Part shown: positions 45,132-54,165 of the stretch, in pieces
Numbering within the stretch: the stretch's first letter is position 1
How the letters are laid out: each line of letters opens with the position of its first letter
NCBI GenBank assembly: GCA_011364925.1
Contig: RDOA01000003.1
Location: 1 to 64,000 of the forward strand
Reading direction: 5' to 3'
Source of the DNA: Promethearchaeota archaeon
GTDB taxonomy: Archaea; Asgardarchaeota; Lokiarchaeia; Sigyniarchaeales; SOKP01
Length of the DNA stretch: 64,000 nucleotides
The notes under the pieces: generated by a model
Told to the model about the DNA's origin: nothing
Databases searched by the model: none
The model's input: the letters and a program-made list of their open reading frames with translations, nothing else
Made by a program: the position numbers and the translations under genes

Positions 45132-46367
45132 ATGATCACTCAAGAAGTTGTATCCTGCCCTATAATCCCCTATAAGAAGTTAAATCCCGGTTCCGTAGAC
45201 GAATTTTTAGGCATATTTGAGGATGTGTTAAACTTAGACCTAGAACGCGGTATGGAATTAGACTTCGTGATCGACAGTAAATTAGGTAATAATAAAATTA
45301 GTCCGACTCTCGTGCTTGCCAAACCTTGCGATGCAGAAGATATTGCCAATATTTGTAAAGAAGTGTACGAATGCTCGTATCCCTATAAAGAGATTGAGGA
45401 CAAGCATAGTGTCAAAAAAATGATTGAAAGTCCCGAACATCATTTTATCCTCTTTAAAATAGGTGATGATATAGCCGGATGCTTCAGATGTGCGTTAGAT
45501 TTCGAGCATAAAAAGGGGTATACCGGTGGGTTCATGGTCAGAAAGGAATATCAGAAGTCCCTTGATGTTACCAAAGCAATTATAGGTTCGTATGCTTGGA
45601 TGTGGAGCACCTATCGAAAGGAAATTCTGATGTGGTATTGCGAGAATCGGACAGCACACGCAGCTTCCCAGTATATTACTTCCGTTTGCGGTATCAATAC
45701 TGTCGCGTTTTTTCCAAACAAAGATGTCTTTTACAATCGAGTAGAATCCGATGTTATGGGTGTCATTTATCAAGAAAAAGCTTTAATCGAACAGAGAGAG
45801 CGTCAAACTCCTAGCCTAATTAGGAGCGCCCTCGATAGTTTTTTACATTGCGATAACCTATATGGATTGGGAGGGTTCAAGTTAGTTTCTCCTGATCTTA
45901 TGATTGATTACGCGAAGGTTTCGGAACTACAAAAAAGGTTTCGAAAGGATGTGATCGCAGATAAATACGGCTACAAATATTATCAATTTTTTTTAAGTGG
46001 AACAAAATCATATTTTACATTTTTACACACGCCTAACATTCAGAATATAGAGAAAACTAAGTATTACGTTAATTCCTTGGAAGAATTATATGTATATTTA
46101 GAAGAGTTATTGAAGTGTATAAAAGAAAACGCTATTAGATATAGCGAAGTGTTTGTTTCTGCTTTCTGTCCAGAGCACCAACAATTGTTTTATGAGTTTG
46201 GATTTAGAGCGAGAGGATATGTGCCATGTTGGGCTTACAATAAATCAGAAAATGTGTTTGAGGATTATGTCGTTTTTAACTATTTCGAAGGAGAAGTGTC
46301 TCAAGCTGAGCTTCTACCGATAGGCCAAGAGCTATTCGATATTTTAAATCTACAAATTAATGTTTAA
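45132..46367 (+). CDS. GNAT-fold N-acetyltransferase-like protein
   Basis: 411 residues. LAKPCDAEDIANICKEVYECSYPY, then HFILFKIGDDIAGCFRCA and GGFMVRKEYQKSLDVTKAI follow the GNAT beta4-alpha3 arrangement, although the Q/RxxGxG loop is not typical (RKEYQKSLD). A second, weaker half (about 270-400) with FYEFGFRARGYVPCWAY looks like a duplicated GNAT domain. Substrate unknown. A second GNAT-like gene lies at 47.7 kb. Confidence 0.65.
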   Translation: MITQEVVSCPIIPYKKLNPGSVDEFLGIFEDVLNLDLERGMELDFVIDSKLGNNKISPTLVLAKPCDAEDIANICKEVYECSYPYKEIEDKHSVKKMIESPEHHFILFKIGDDIAGCFRCALDFEHKKGYTGGFMVRKEYQKSLDVTKAIIGSYAWMWSTYRKEILMWYCENRTAHAASQYITSVCGINTVAFFPNKDVFYNRVESDVMGVIYQEKALIEQRERQTPSLIRSALDSFLHCDNLYGLGGFKLVSPDLMIDYAKVSELQKRFRKDVIADKYGYKYYQFFLSGTKSYFTFLHTPNIQNIEKTKYYVNSLEELYVYLEELLKCIKENAIRYSEVFVSAFCPEHQQLFYEFGFRARGYVPCWAYNKSENVFEDYVVFNYFEGEVSQAELLPIGQELFDILNLQINV

Positions 46368-46411
46368 TTGAATTACCAACTTTTAAATAACGAATTTTGT
46401 TATTAAAGTTT

Positions 46412-46996
46412 ATGAATAAATTTCCAAGAGATAAATACGAAATTATAGATCTAATTTTTACATTCCTTTTTGCTATAAGTTTTACCTTAACAGCTCTCCT
46501 CCTTTTAGATAATTTGATAGTTTCTATAATTTATATCATTTTAGTTGGTCTTTTTTCGCTTGTAACCATATTTTTGTGGTTTGTACAGAATCCATTTAAT
46601 ATGTATTTAGTCAGAACATTTGCCTTTACCAACTTTTTATTCACATTTATAGCGATTATTGCTTACGTTTTACCACCAATTGAAGATGTAGTAAATCCAT
46701 ATATCTCAATTATTATGATATTGCTGCTTATCCCTTCAATTTTCTATCTCGCAATTACAACTAGGTTTGTAGCAACTTCAACCCTTAAGTATAAAAGAAC
46801 AGGGGCAGCGCTAGCTTTTATGGGAAGAATTAAAAATGTCGAGCAAGCTTTATATGGAGATACAGTAGAGAATAAAATAAGACGAGAAGAAGCAATGGCT
46901 AAAATCAAGAAAGCATACAACCAAAAAATCGTAATAGTGTTATGCATCGTTTTTGCTTTATGTAGTATTTCTGCACTAATTTTTGGATTTTATTAG
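46412..46996 (+). CDS. Four-TM membrane protein, tandem paralogue 1
   Basis: 194 residues. TM helices at about 10-30, 33-57, 66-87 and 95-115 and a further one at about 170-192, with a basic/acidic loop before the last (GDTVENKIRREEAMAKIKKAYN). I choose ATG 46412 (MNKFPRDKYEIIDLIF) because the neighbouring paralogue begins MNDLPRKKSEILDLTF; a caller may prefer TTG 46397. No known family. Confidence 0.75.
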   Translation: MNKFPRDKYEIIDLIFTFLFAISFTLTALLLLDNLIVSIIYIILVGLFSLVTIFLWFVQNPFNMYLVRTFAFTNFLFTFIAIIAYVLPPIEDVVNPYISIIMILLLIPSIFYLAITTRFVATSTLKYKRTGAALAFMGRIKNVEQALYGDTVENKIRREEAMAKIKKAYNQKIVIVLCIVFALCSISALIFGFY

Positions 46997-47074
46997 GTTT
47001 GTAAATTGAGTAAATGAAATTTATATCTAATCTATATACGAATATTTATATGCCGAATTGTATCAGTATAGTGT

Positions 47075-47659
47075 ATGAACGATCTTCCTAGAAAGAAATC
47101 CGAAATTCTGGATTTAACATTTACAATTCTTTTCACAATAAGTATGGTGTTAAACGTTTTATTTCTTCGTTTGAATTTAATAATATCTACAACATCTGTC
47201 ATTATATTCTTTCTCTTATCCGCTCGGGTTATACTTTATTGGATAGCAAGGAATCCTTTTAAAACATTATTAATTAGATCGTTTGCTTATACTAATTTCT
47301 TGTTTAGTATTGTAGCACTCATAACTTTAACGAGGCCTTCTTTTTCCGATACTCCAGACTATTTTCCATTTGGTATTGTATTTCTCCTCTTTTTACCATC
47401 TGGGATTTATACCTTACTTGCGATTTTCTCTCATAGAAGCTCAAGCCCCTTGGATAAAATTGCAGGGGCTGAGTTAGCTTTTTATGGGAAAATTAAAAAT
47501 ATTGAAATCGCTTTGTTTGGAGATAGCTTAGAGGTTGAAAAGAAGAGAAAAGAAGCAATTACTCAATTGAAAACAGTCTACAGGTATAAATTGATTGTAA
47601 TATTAAGTGTTCTATTTCCGATAATCAGTTTTATAGCTCTTATCATTGGATTTTTGTAA
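47075..47659 (+). CDS. Four-TM membrane protein, tandem paralogue 2
   Basis: 194 residues, same length and topology as the gene just upstream, with shared phrases: GAELAFYGKIKNIE versus GAALAFMGRIKNVE, and IARNPFKTLLIRSFAYTNFLF versus NPFNMYLVRTFAFTNFLF in part. A tandem duplication with its own upstream sequence (TATA-like TATATACGAATATTTATATG). Confidence 0.75.
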   Translation: MNDLPRKKSEILDLTFTILFTISMVLNVLFLRLNLIISTTSVIIFFLLSARVILYWIARNPFKTLLIRSFAYTNFLFSIVALITLTRPSFSDTPDYFPFGIVFLLFLPSGIYTLLAIFSHRSSSPLDKIAGAELAFYGKIKNIEIALFGDSLEVEKKRKEAITQLKTVYRYKLIVILSVLFPIISFIALIIGFL

Positions 47660-47713
47660 TGGAATTTAGCCTTCAAATTTTGATTTTTTCCTTTATATAC
47701 ATACCTTGGAGAA

Positions 47714-48916
47714 TTGGTTATAGAACTAAAAAAATGTGATTATAGAGTGGAAATTAGTTTAAAAAAACCAGTTCACCAGGAAGTTGTAGTTTTTAACACA
47801 CGCAAGATCGCTGAGATTCAATTAGTGTTGACAGAAATTTTATACGTACCTAACGAAAAATTAAAACTTGTAGTCGTTTTAGAATTACTTGATTATTTAA
47901 AAGACAAGTTTTCAAAGCCAAACTATAAAATCGAATTCGTTTACACAAAAGAAGGAAATGTCATCACGGGTTTTGTAGTGTGTCAAATAGATACAGATTA
48001 CAGAAGTTACGGCATGAAATGTCCGAGTTTTGGGTGGCTTCACGCTAAGGATTTTCGCTCCTGTGAACTACTAATGAACGAGTGCGAAGATTTTGTAAGG
48101 AGGAATAAATTTCGAAAAATTCGAGGTCCAATCAATTTTCCAAAAAAAATAGGGGGAATTGGATTTCAAACTGAAGGTTTTGAGGCTCCTATGCTTAGTG
48201 GAGTCGCGTTCAACGAGCCAAGTTCGAGAATCTTGGAGTACTTAGAGGAGTTGGGTTATAAAAAGGACTCAAAATATAGCTGTGTGGAAGTAATCCAAAC
48301 GAATTGGAAGAAGGGGTACGCACTAGATAAGAATCTAATAATGCGATTTCTGCCTTTGAATGAAATCAGAAAATTACGCTCTGAAATATTATCTCTTGCT
48401 CAACATTCCTTTCACTCGGTTTTAGCAGATGCTCTAGGAGGTCACTCTCGTTTCGAAGAGTTCATGGATTCGTATAAGCATCTTTATGGAGAAGGGGCTG
48501 AAATTAAAAAAGAATTGGATCAAAGCTCTTATTCGTCAATACCTGAGTTCATCGAGATGTGGGAATCAATAGATTTCAATAGTATCGTTCCTTGTTGTGA
48601 TATGGCTTTCGATCGAACCACGGGTGAACTTGTGGGAATAATAATGGCCTTTCCCAACTTATTCCAGTTATGGAGTAGGGAACCACTCACCCAATTAAAT
48701 ATCGATACGGTGATTATCAAAAAAGAGTACGCGGGACGCGGTATATTTTCTTCTCTGGGCAATGTAGGGCAATTAACATGTAAATTATACGGTCTTGATT
48801 ACCTTGAAGGTACAACCATTTGGGCAAACAACGATCGCGCCGTAAAAACCATTTTTCCTCATTGTAAACCAGTTAGAACGCATTATGTTGTTCAGAAGCG
48901 GATTTTAAGAAAATAA
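47714..48916 (+). CDS. GNAT-fold acetyltransferase-like protein
   Basis: 400 residues. The middle segment RKIRGPINFPKKIGGIGFQTEGFEAP... and LEELGYKKDSKYSCVEV is typical of a GNAT-related family with a split or duplicated fold. The C-terminal half has VIIKKEYAGRGIFSSLGNVGQ, a recognisable acetyl-CoA loop (Q/RxxGxG/A as YAGRGIF). Start: TTG 47714 is only 2 nt after GGAG, whereas ATA 47720 is exactly 8 nt after it. Substrate unknown. Confidence 0.7.
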   Translation: MVIELKKCDYRVEISLKKPVHQEVVVFNTRKIAEIQLVLTEILYVPNEKLKLVVVLELLDYLKDKFSKPNYKIEFVYTKEGNVITGFVVCQIDTDYRSYGMKCPSFGWLHAKDFRSCELLMNECEDFVRRNKFRKIRGPINFPKKIGGIGFQTEGFEAPMLSGVAFNEPSSRILEYLEELGYKKDSKYSCVEVIQTNWKKGYALDKNLIMRFLPLNEIRKLRSEILSLAQHSFHSVLADALGGHSRFEEFMDSYKHLYGEGAEIKKELDQSSYSSIPEFIEMWESIDFNSIVPCCDMAFDRTTGELVGIIMAFPNLFQLWSREPLTQLNIDTVIIKKEYAGRGIFSSLGNVGQLTCKLYGLDYLEGTTIWANNDRAVKTIFPHCKPVRTHYVVQKRILRK

Positions 48917-49032
48917 TTTTTCCTTTTTTTATTTTTACTGGGCTGTAAAGTCGATTTTTGCTATACTTTTTATATTTATTCACTATTATTAATGTAAATA
49001 TTATTTTTTCGATAAAATAAGGATGATTTGAT

Positions 49033-49497
49033 ATGGAGAAATTTAATTTAGAACTTATTAAAAAATACTTCTGGCTGATAAATTTAGTCACAGGGTTATT
49101 GGGAGTTGTTTCGGCGTTCATTCCATCTTGGGGTGGTACAGAGGGAGCAAATCTGATAAGTGTGTGGTACTGGGGATTTTATTACTTGGAAGGATTTCAT
49201 GATCTTGAGGAGCCGGCAATAACAGCTACTGGAGTAGTAGTAGCAATTATGTTATTGGTAGGAGCAGCCTTAATCCTCTATTCCGCAATATCGGCTAAAA
49301 GAAAGGAAGAACCTAAAAAATTATTTACCTTAATAGGCGGAATCCTCTATCTTGTAGCACCAAGTTTGTTTATGATTACCATGGCAGGTCTTATGGATAC
49401 CTTTTGGGTCGAATACTTTGCTAGTGTTGGTTTGATTTTTCCCTATATTGCCGGTGTGATCACAATATTTAGTTGGTTTTCGCTAAGACGGAATTAA
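49033..49497 (+). CDS. Four-TM membrane protein
   Basis: 154 residues, TM helices at about 13-30, 62-85, 97-118 and 126-148, with a basic cytoplasmic loop (SAKRKEEPKK). No SD; the ATG follows an AT-rich promoter region. The stop lies inside a palindromic terminator. No recognised family. Confidence 0.7.
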   Translation: MEKFNLELIKKYFWLINLVTGLLGVVSAFIPSWGGTEGANLISVWYWGFYYLEGFHDLEEPAITATGVVVAIMLLVGAALILYSAISAKRKEEPKKLFTLIGGILYLVAPSLFMITMAGLMDTFWVEYFASVGLIFPYIAGVITIFSWFSLRRN

Positions 49498-49522
49498 TTT
49501 CGAAATTAATTCTTTTTTTTTT
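49491..49522 (+). terminator. Perfect palindrome plus T-run, intrinsic-terminator-like
   Basis: A 22-bp perfect palindrome (half-site GAATTAATTTC, 49491-49512) is followed at once by ten T (49513-49522). It contains the stop codon of the upstream gene (49495-49497). Confidence 0.6.
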
Positions 49523-49634
49523 GTTTACACATCCGCTTTCTACAAACTTGTAAAACCTTAAATATCTCCGAATAACTTTAATAATTACTAGAAAATCTAA
49601 TCGTAAAAATTAAAAAAACAAAGAGGAAATAATC

Positions 49635-49958
49635 ATGCCATATATTATTGTATATATTACGTACCCTTCTGATATAAATGATGAGGTAAGGGATAAGTTT
49701 TTTGAGGTAGTAAAAGAATTTCCTTTCGAAAAGGAGCTTGGAAAAGAGACGATTCAAGTCGCTTCAAATACTAATGCTCACGGTGTAGAAGTAGTAAGCG
49801 TTGTGGATGTAAAACAAGGGAAATTAGAAGAAGCCTGGAAATGGGCTCGTAATAGAATGAGACCCTTCCAGAGTATTAAGGGTTTAGAGTACGATCTGAG
49901 GCTCTGGAACACGCTAGCTGAAGCTTTAGAAGGAACTGGGCGTTCTCCCCCAGAGTAA
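49635..49958 (+). CDS. Small hypothetical alpha/beta protein (107 aa)
   Basis: ATG with GAGG exactly 8 nt upstream. The N-terminal strand YIIVYITYP is followed by helix DINDEVRDKFFEVVKEF, strand and helix (EEAWKWARNRMRPFQSIKGLEYDL), a ferredoxin-like (Dabb/DUF-type) order. No catalytic motif. It converges with the small GTPase-like gene. Confidence 0.7.
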   Translation: MPYIIVYITYPSDINDEVRDKFFEVVKEFPFEKELGKETIQVASNTNAHGVEVVSVVDVKQGKLEEAWKWARNRMRPFQSIKGLEYDLRLWNTLAEALEGTGRSPPE

Positions 49959-49987
49959 ACTATCCAAAATTATTTTTAACTTTTTTT

Positions 49988-50515
49988 TTAACTTCTAGTT
50001 CTTAAACCGATAATTCGACGAGTTAATGCATTAACAGCATCTTCGACCACCTTAATATCATCTGGACTGGCTTCTACATACAACCCGCCTTCCCTTTCGG
50101 CAAAAGCTCTTGCTTCTTCTCGATCAATGACTTCTCCTACATCTTCGAGGAGATCTGCTTTATTACCAATTAAAACAAACGGAATGTTTTCATTACTGAA
50201 CTCTCGAACTTCAGTGAGCCATTTCCTTGTTTCTAGATAATTCTGCTCCCGAGTTAGGTCGAAAACCAATAAGGCACCAGCCGCACCTTTATAAAAAGTT
50301 GATCTTATGAACTCAAACTTTTGTTGCCCTCCAATATCCCATATTGAAAGCGTTGCAACCTCTCCGGGTATAAACTCCACATCTTTGGTGAGGATGTCTA
50401 CTCCGACCGTTAACTTGTAATTCGCAGCAAATCGGTTTTTGATAATTCTTTGAATTACCCGATTATTAGCTAAATTCCTTCCAATCAGCAATATTTTCAA
50501 TTTAAAACTCGACAT
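49988..50515 (-). CDS. Ras/Rab-type small GTPase-like protein lacking the P-loop
   Basis: 175 residues with the small-GTPase order: G2 TVGVDI, G3 WDIGGQQKF, G4 NKAD, G5-like EASPDD and the helix RKWLTEVREF. The G1 P-loop, normally GDxxVGKTSL, is GRNLANNRVI (12-21), so Gly-Lys-Ser/Thr are Asn-Asn-Arg and the phosphate and Mg contacts are missing. It should not bind or hydrolyse GTP normally: a pseudo-GTPase. The start is ATG 50515; an in-frame TTG 50530 is also open. No C-terminal prenylation cysteine. Confidence 0.88.
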   Translation of the reverse strand: MSSFKLKILLIGRNLANNRVIQRIIKNRFAANYKLTVGVDILTKDVEFIPGEVATLSIWDIGGQQKFEFIRSTFYKGAAGALLVFDLTREQNYLETRKWLTEVREFSNENIPFVLIGNKADLLEDVGEVIDREEARAFAEREGGLYVEASPDDIKVVEDAVNALTRRIIGLRTRS

Positions 50516-50644
50516 TATTTGCTTCGACAAAACCCATGTTGTTATAAGAAAATCTAGACTTATAAATAGATTCCATATATGGATTATCAGTTTGAAATTT
50601 TTCCTTTAAATTATGATGAATATTTTGAGTTATAACTAAATTAG

Positions 50645-52351
50645 ATGATAATTAATTCGAGTTTAAAAAGAATGACACTAGCGTTAGTCAAAGTATCGTG
50701 TATTAACGATCGCCTAATCCCTTTAGGTTTGGCGTGTTTACAGGCGTATTTGAAGCAACAGACACAACCAGTTCGCGTTTTTAACTTCAGGACTTCGAAT
50801 TACACTTTGCCAAAAGTGATGTTCGATCCTCTCATTCAATTAGATTTAACAGATTTCATTATGAACCATCAAGACTTTCCAATAATGATTCCCCTCGTGG
50901 ACGATCTCCTTCGAAATCTTCGACCTAACTTTGAGGAAGGCGTATATCCTGAGATCGTGAAAGATTATTCTAAGAGGATGTTCGAAGCTCCGGAAACGAC
51001 CATAAAGCGTTTTGAAGCGATGATGAAGTATTGTAAGAGTACTGTTCTAGAAGAATTAAAAGAATATGATATAATTGCATTTTCGGTGAATTACCTTAAC
51101 ATTTTGGAAACAGTGATTTCTTCTTGCTTCTTAAAGCAACATAATCCAGACTGTATAATCGTTTGGGGCGGACCCTCCATCACTCAATCCTTTGAAGCGT
51201 ACAAGCTTTTTTTGAGGAGAAGAATATGTAATGGCCTTGTAATTGGAGAAGGAGAAAATCCGTTATTAGAAATTGCAAAAGGAACGGAGTTAACCAAAAT
51301 AAAGGGCGTAATGACCTTAGATCACCAACAAAATTATAGTTATTCACCTGGAATTCAACTTGATTTAGATACACTTCCTACTCCCGATTACACCGATATC
51401 CCATTAGATACCTATTATCAAATTGCTTCAACCTATAGATCGCGTGGGTGTACAAATAGGTGTCAATTTTGTGCCGAGTGGAAGCTCTTCGGTCCGCGTT
51501 TTAGAATTCGGTCAGTAGAAAAAGTAGTCCAAGATATAGAGATCATCGTGCGAACATTTAAACCGAGGTTCATGTTGTTTGGAGAGTCGTTAATCAACGA
51601 TAATCTCGAATATTTTGAGCAACTTTGCGATCAACTTATAGAAAAGCACTTAAATATCAAGTTTGGAACTCATTTTCGAGCCAACATTACTCCGAGCCTC
51701 GCTAGAAAGGCAAAATTAGCGGGATTTGAGGACGCGTGGGTGGGACTCGAAGCGTTCTCAGATTCGGAACTTAAAGAAATGAATAAAGGAACCAGCGTTA
51801 ACCATAACATGGAAACCATTGAAAACCTAACTCAGGCGGGTGTAAACGTGCTCGCGATGCTTGTTGTAGGTTATAGCGATTACGAGAACGAGATAGCCAA
51901 CTGTAACAATGTGATCCGAACGATAGAACACTTCTCTAAACAATATTACGTTGATCTGAAGGGAATTGAGCGTCCGCTTCCGATTCAATTTCGTCCAGCA
52001 CCAATGTATATCGTCCCTGGTTCATTTGATTACCAAGCGAAAAAAGGTACCGCGACATTTCCGTGGATATGTGCTTTTAAGAGTCAGAAGAACACACAAC
52101 AGATTACTGAATTAGAAAAAGAGTTAAGTGATATACCTTATTCGTTTGACCGTCCGATATCTAAGGACCAAATAGTAAGTTTTATGGCGCAAATTCAAGA
52201 CGCTGATAGAAATGCCGGTTTTATGATTGGTGGCGTTATGAAATATGCGATCGAATACACTATGGAAATGAGGAGAAAGAACCGTCAGAATCGAAAAACT
52301 GAAAGAATAGGAATATCAGCTCAGAGATTCGAAGCGAAAGTCAAACATTAA
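50645..52351 (+). CDS. Cobalamin-binding radical SAM enzyme
   Basis: 568 residues. An N-terminal B12-binding-like domain (LIPLGLACLQAYLKQQ, IIAFSVNYLN, CIIVWGGPS) precedes a radical SAM core with CTNRCQFC (C269, C273, C276 for the 4Fe-4S cluster) in YRSRGCTNRCQFCAEW. C-terminal segments follow with GYSDYENEI. Members are B12-dependent methylases or methylthiolases of unknown substrate. ATG 50645 or 50672 could be the start; both keep all motifs. Confidence 0.9.
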   Translation: MIINSSLKRMTLALVKVSCINDRLIPLGLACLQAYLKQQTQPVRVFNFRTSNYTLPKVMFDPLIQLDLTDFIMNHQDFPIMIPLVDDLLRNLRPNFEEGVYPEIVKDYSKRMFEAPETTIKRFEAMMKYCKSTVLEELKEYDIIAFSVNYLNILETVISSCFLKQHNPDCIIVWGGPSITQSFEAYKLFLRRRICNGLVIGEGENPLLEIAKGTELTKIKGVMTLDHQQNYSYSPGIQLDLDTLPTPDYTDIPLDTYYQIASTYRSRGCTNRCQFCAEWKLFGPRFRIRSVEKVVQDIEIIVRTFKPRFMLFGESLINDNLEYFEQLCDQLIEKHLNIKFGTHFRANITPSLARKAKLAGFEDAWVGLEAFSDSELKEMNKGTSVNHNMETIENLTQAGVNVLAMLVVGYSDYENEIANCNNVIRTIEHFSKQYYVDLKGIERPLPIQFRPAPMYIVPGSFDYQAKKGTATFPWICAFKSQKNTQQITELEKELSDIPYSFDRPISKDQIVSFMAQIQDADRNAGFMIGGVMKYAIEYTMEMRRKNRQNRKTERIGISAQRFEAKVKH

Positions 52352-52421
52352 TATTGTTTATTCTAAACACCGTACTAAAAATTTAAATAAGAAGCATTCA
52401 ATTTCAAACTTGGTTACAAAA

Positions 52422-52820
52422 ATGTCGAATCCAACAAAAGAAGATGCAGCATTATTACTTCAATTAATGTCGTATTTTGCTGCGAATGAAAAAAATAGTC
52501 TAGCCTCCGACTGGGTTTACGAAAAATTTAGCGAAAAGAGCTATGATGATTTCAAAACCAAGTATCCGCCTGGGAGTGAAGGATATAAAAACGTAATGCG
52601 AGTAGCTAGTAATGGGGAGCTTATCGGCATGCTCGTTAACAAAGATCTTCTCAGTGAAGATCTAGTCTTTGATTTAATGGGAGCTTTGCTTTGGGAAAAA
52701 TTAGGACCTATTGTTCATGGTATCCGAAAGGACGCAAATATGTCTAGACTTTTCGAAAATTATGAAGTTTGTGCCAAGAAATATCAAGCATGGGCAGATC
52801 AAAATCCTCCTAAAGTTTAG
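52422..52820 (+). CDS. Small helical hypothetical protein (DUF4760-like)
   Basis: 132 residues, helical throughout, with LWEKLGPIVHGIRK...LFENYEVCAKKYQAW, a pattern seen in the DUF4760 group, though I am not certain. ATG 52422 sits about 30 nt after a TATA-like ATTTAAATAA with no SD, consistent with a leaderless mRNA (an in-frame TTG lies at 52410). Function unknown. Confidence 0.6.
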   Translation: MSNPTKEDAALLLQLMSYFAANEKNSLASDWVYEKFSEKSYDDFKTKYPPGSEGYKNVMRVASNGELIGMLVNKDLLSEDLVFDLMGALLWEKLGPIVHGIRKDANMSRLFENYEVCAKKYQAWADQNPPKV

Positions 52821-52998
52821 AAAATTAAAATTTTTTACAATTTTTTTTTTAATTGAAAACTATTCTAATTCAACTTAAATAAACGCTAAATTTTCTTTAT
52901 AAGATTGAAAATGTTTATTCTTTCGTTTAATGAATTAATTAAATTTATTAACTGCTATTTTTTTTCAATTATAAAAATGAAGTAGTTGATTTTGCTCT

Positions 52999-53259
52999 AT
53001 GGATCAAATTACTGGTATACTTTCAGCAGAAGTAGTTGGAAAAGGTACTAAATCTGAAGGCCCAAAGTATTTTCTACAACCGTTAGACGATTACGCTACT
53101 AAATGGTCTAAAATACTAGTGAGAAAGCAAGCTCATTTATGGGAAAACGATCGAGTCCTTCACCATTATGTAGGTAAAAAAGTGGTGATTTTAGGCAAGA
53201 TCACTGAAACTAAAAGCACTATAACAGTAGATTATGAGTTCGTGGAAGAAGTAGATTGA
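52999..53259 (+). CDS. Small OB-fold-like protein (86 aa)
   Basis: Strand pattern GILSAEVVGKGTKS, KYFLQPLDD, SKILVRKQAHLW, KVVILGKITETKSTITVDYEFVEE fits a five-strand OB barrel. No SD. It sits in a cluster of tiny nucleic-acid-binding-like genes (zinc finger at 53.8 kb, OB-like at 54.2 kb). Function unknown. Confidence 0.55.
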   Translation: MDQITGILSAEVVGKGTKSEGPKYFLQPLDDYATKWSKILVRKQAHLWENDRVLHHYVGKKVVILGKITETKSTITVDYEFVEEVD

Positions 53260-53264
53260 GGAAG

Positions 53265-53489
53265 TTATACTTTCATTTTTTCAGTTTTAAGGTACTTGCA
53301 GAAATAATCGTCTTTACGAGCATCGTTTTGTTTAGATTTTCGTTCCCGCAGCACTTCGTTTATCAATTCTACGCTACCTCTTTTTAAAAACATTCGAATA
53401 AATTTTAATTCGTTTACACTGATATTGAGCGTTTGTAAGAATTCGGGATGACGATACTGCCCCCAATCTAAATTACGAATCTTTCTCAT
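53265..53489 (-). CDS. Small charged protein (74 aa)
   Basis: MRKIRNLDWGQYRHPEFLQ is followed by a helical basic region (KRGSVELINEVLRERKSKQN). GAGG lies exactly 8 nt before this ATG, so I prefer it to the upstream in-frame ATG at 53534. The ATG overlaps the stop of the small gene upstream by ATGA. No family recognised. Confidence 0.6.
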   Translation of the reverse strand: MRKIRNLDWGQYRHPEFLQTLNISVNELKFIRMFLKRGSVELINEVLRERKSKQNDARKDDYFCKYLKTEKMKV

Positions 53490-53641
53490 GGCGGTAACCT
53501 CTTTTTTATGTATGATCGCATCACAATGTCCCAATATTCAGGACTATAACATCCAGCATCGATTGTGTTCTCAAACGAGTGAAAGTCGCGTTTAAAATCA
53601 TCCCCCTTGATTGGTTCTCTTCCTAATTTAAACTTATAAAT
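53486..53641 (-). CDS. Small protein with no canonical start (51 aa)
   Basis: The open frame ends in a TGA that overlaps the next ATG as ATGA. The translation is protein-like (SFENTIDAGCYSPEYWDIV, then basic KKRLPP). No ATG/GTG/TTG precedes it in frame before a TAA. An ATT at 53641 sits 7 nt after GGTG. Alternatively a 1-nt deletion in the upstream GTGCGTT would join it to ATG GTG. Function unknown; the coupling to the next gene is the main evidence. Confidence 0.45.
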   Translation of the reverse strand: MYKFKLGREPIKGDDFKRDFHSFENTIDAGCYSPEYWDIVMRSYIKKRLPP

Positions 53642-53804
53642 TTTAACGCACCATTGACTTGTTTATACTTTCTAAATACCCCTAAACTATTTAAAGGAAA
53701 ATTTGAAAATCGACTATTAGAACAATTTTGACAAAATTTTTTTTTAAATAAAAATAAATCTTTAATTCCTCAATATAATCAAATTTAGTTATCTGAAACC
53801 AATA

Positions 53805-54149
53805 ATGACATGCGAATTTTGCGGTATTTCGCTTAAAGGATCTAGAAAGAAAACTGTCGAGCACATTAACATATCGCAACCACATCAAACTCATCATTTC
53901 TGCTCGTTATCTTGTAAAGATAGATGGTGTTTACAGCTTCAGAGATACAAAGCTCGACTTATAGTTATTTGGTCAATAGGTTCTTATGCAGGAAGGTATT
54001 TTTTCGTGAAGAAACTAATGAAAGTTCGAAGTCCATCTTTGTTAAGCTTAGCAACGAATAGATCTTATTTTAAACCTAAGCTTCAAGAGATTGAATTATT
54101 ACAATTAGTAAATTTACATGATAGAAAGGTATTGAAGGTAAGGGACTGA
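53805..54149 (+). CDS. TRASH/MYM-like zinc-finger protein
   Basis: 114 residues. CEFC (3-6) and HHFCSLSCKDRWC (31-42) give a treble-clef zinc site of the TRASH/MYM kind. The remaining part is basic helix (ARLIVIWSIGSYAGRYFFVKK). Such fingers bind metals or proteins. Start ATG is clear; function not assigned. Confidence 0.7.
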   Translation: MTCEFCGISLKGSRKKTVEHINISQPHQTHHFCSLSCKDRWCLQLQRYKARLIVIWSIGSYAGRYFFVKKLMKVRSPSLLSLATNRSYFKPKLQEIELLQLVNLHDRKVLKVRD

Positions 54150-54165
54150 AAGTAAAGAGGATTTT

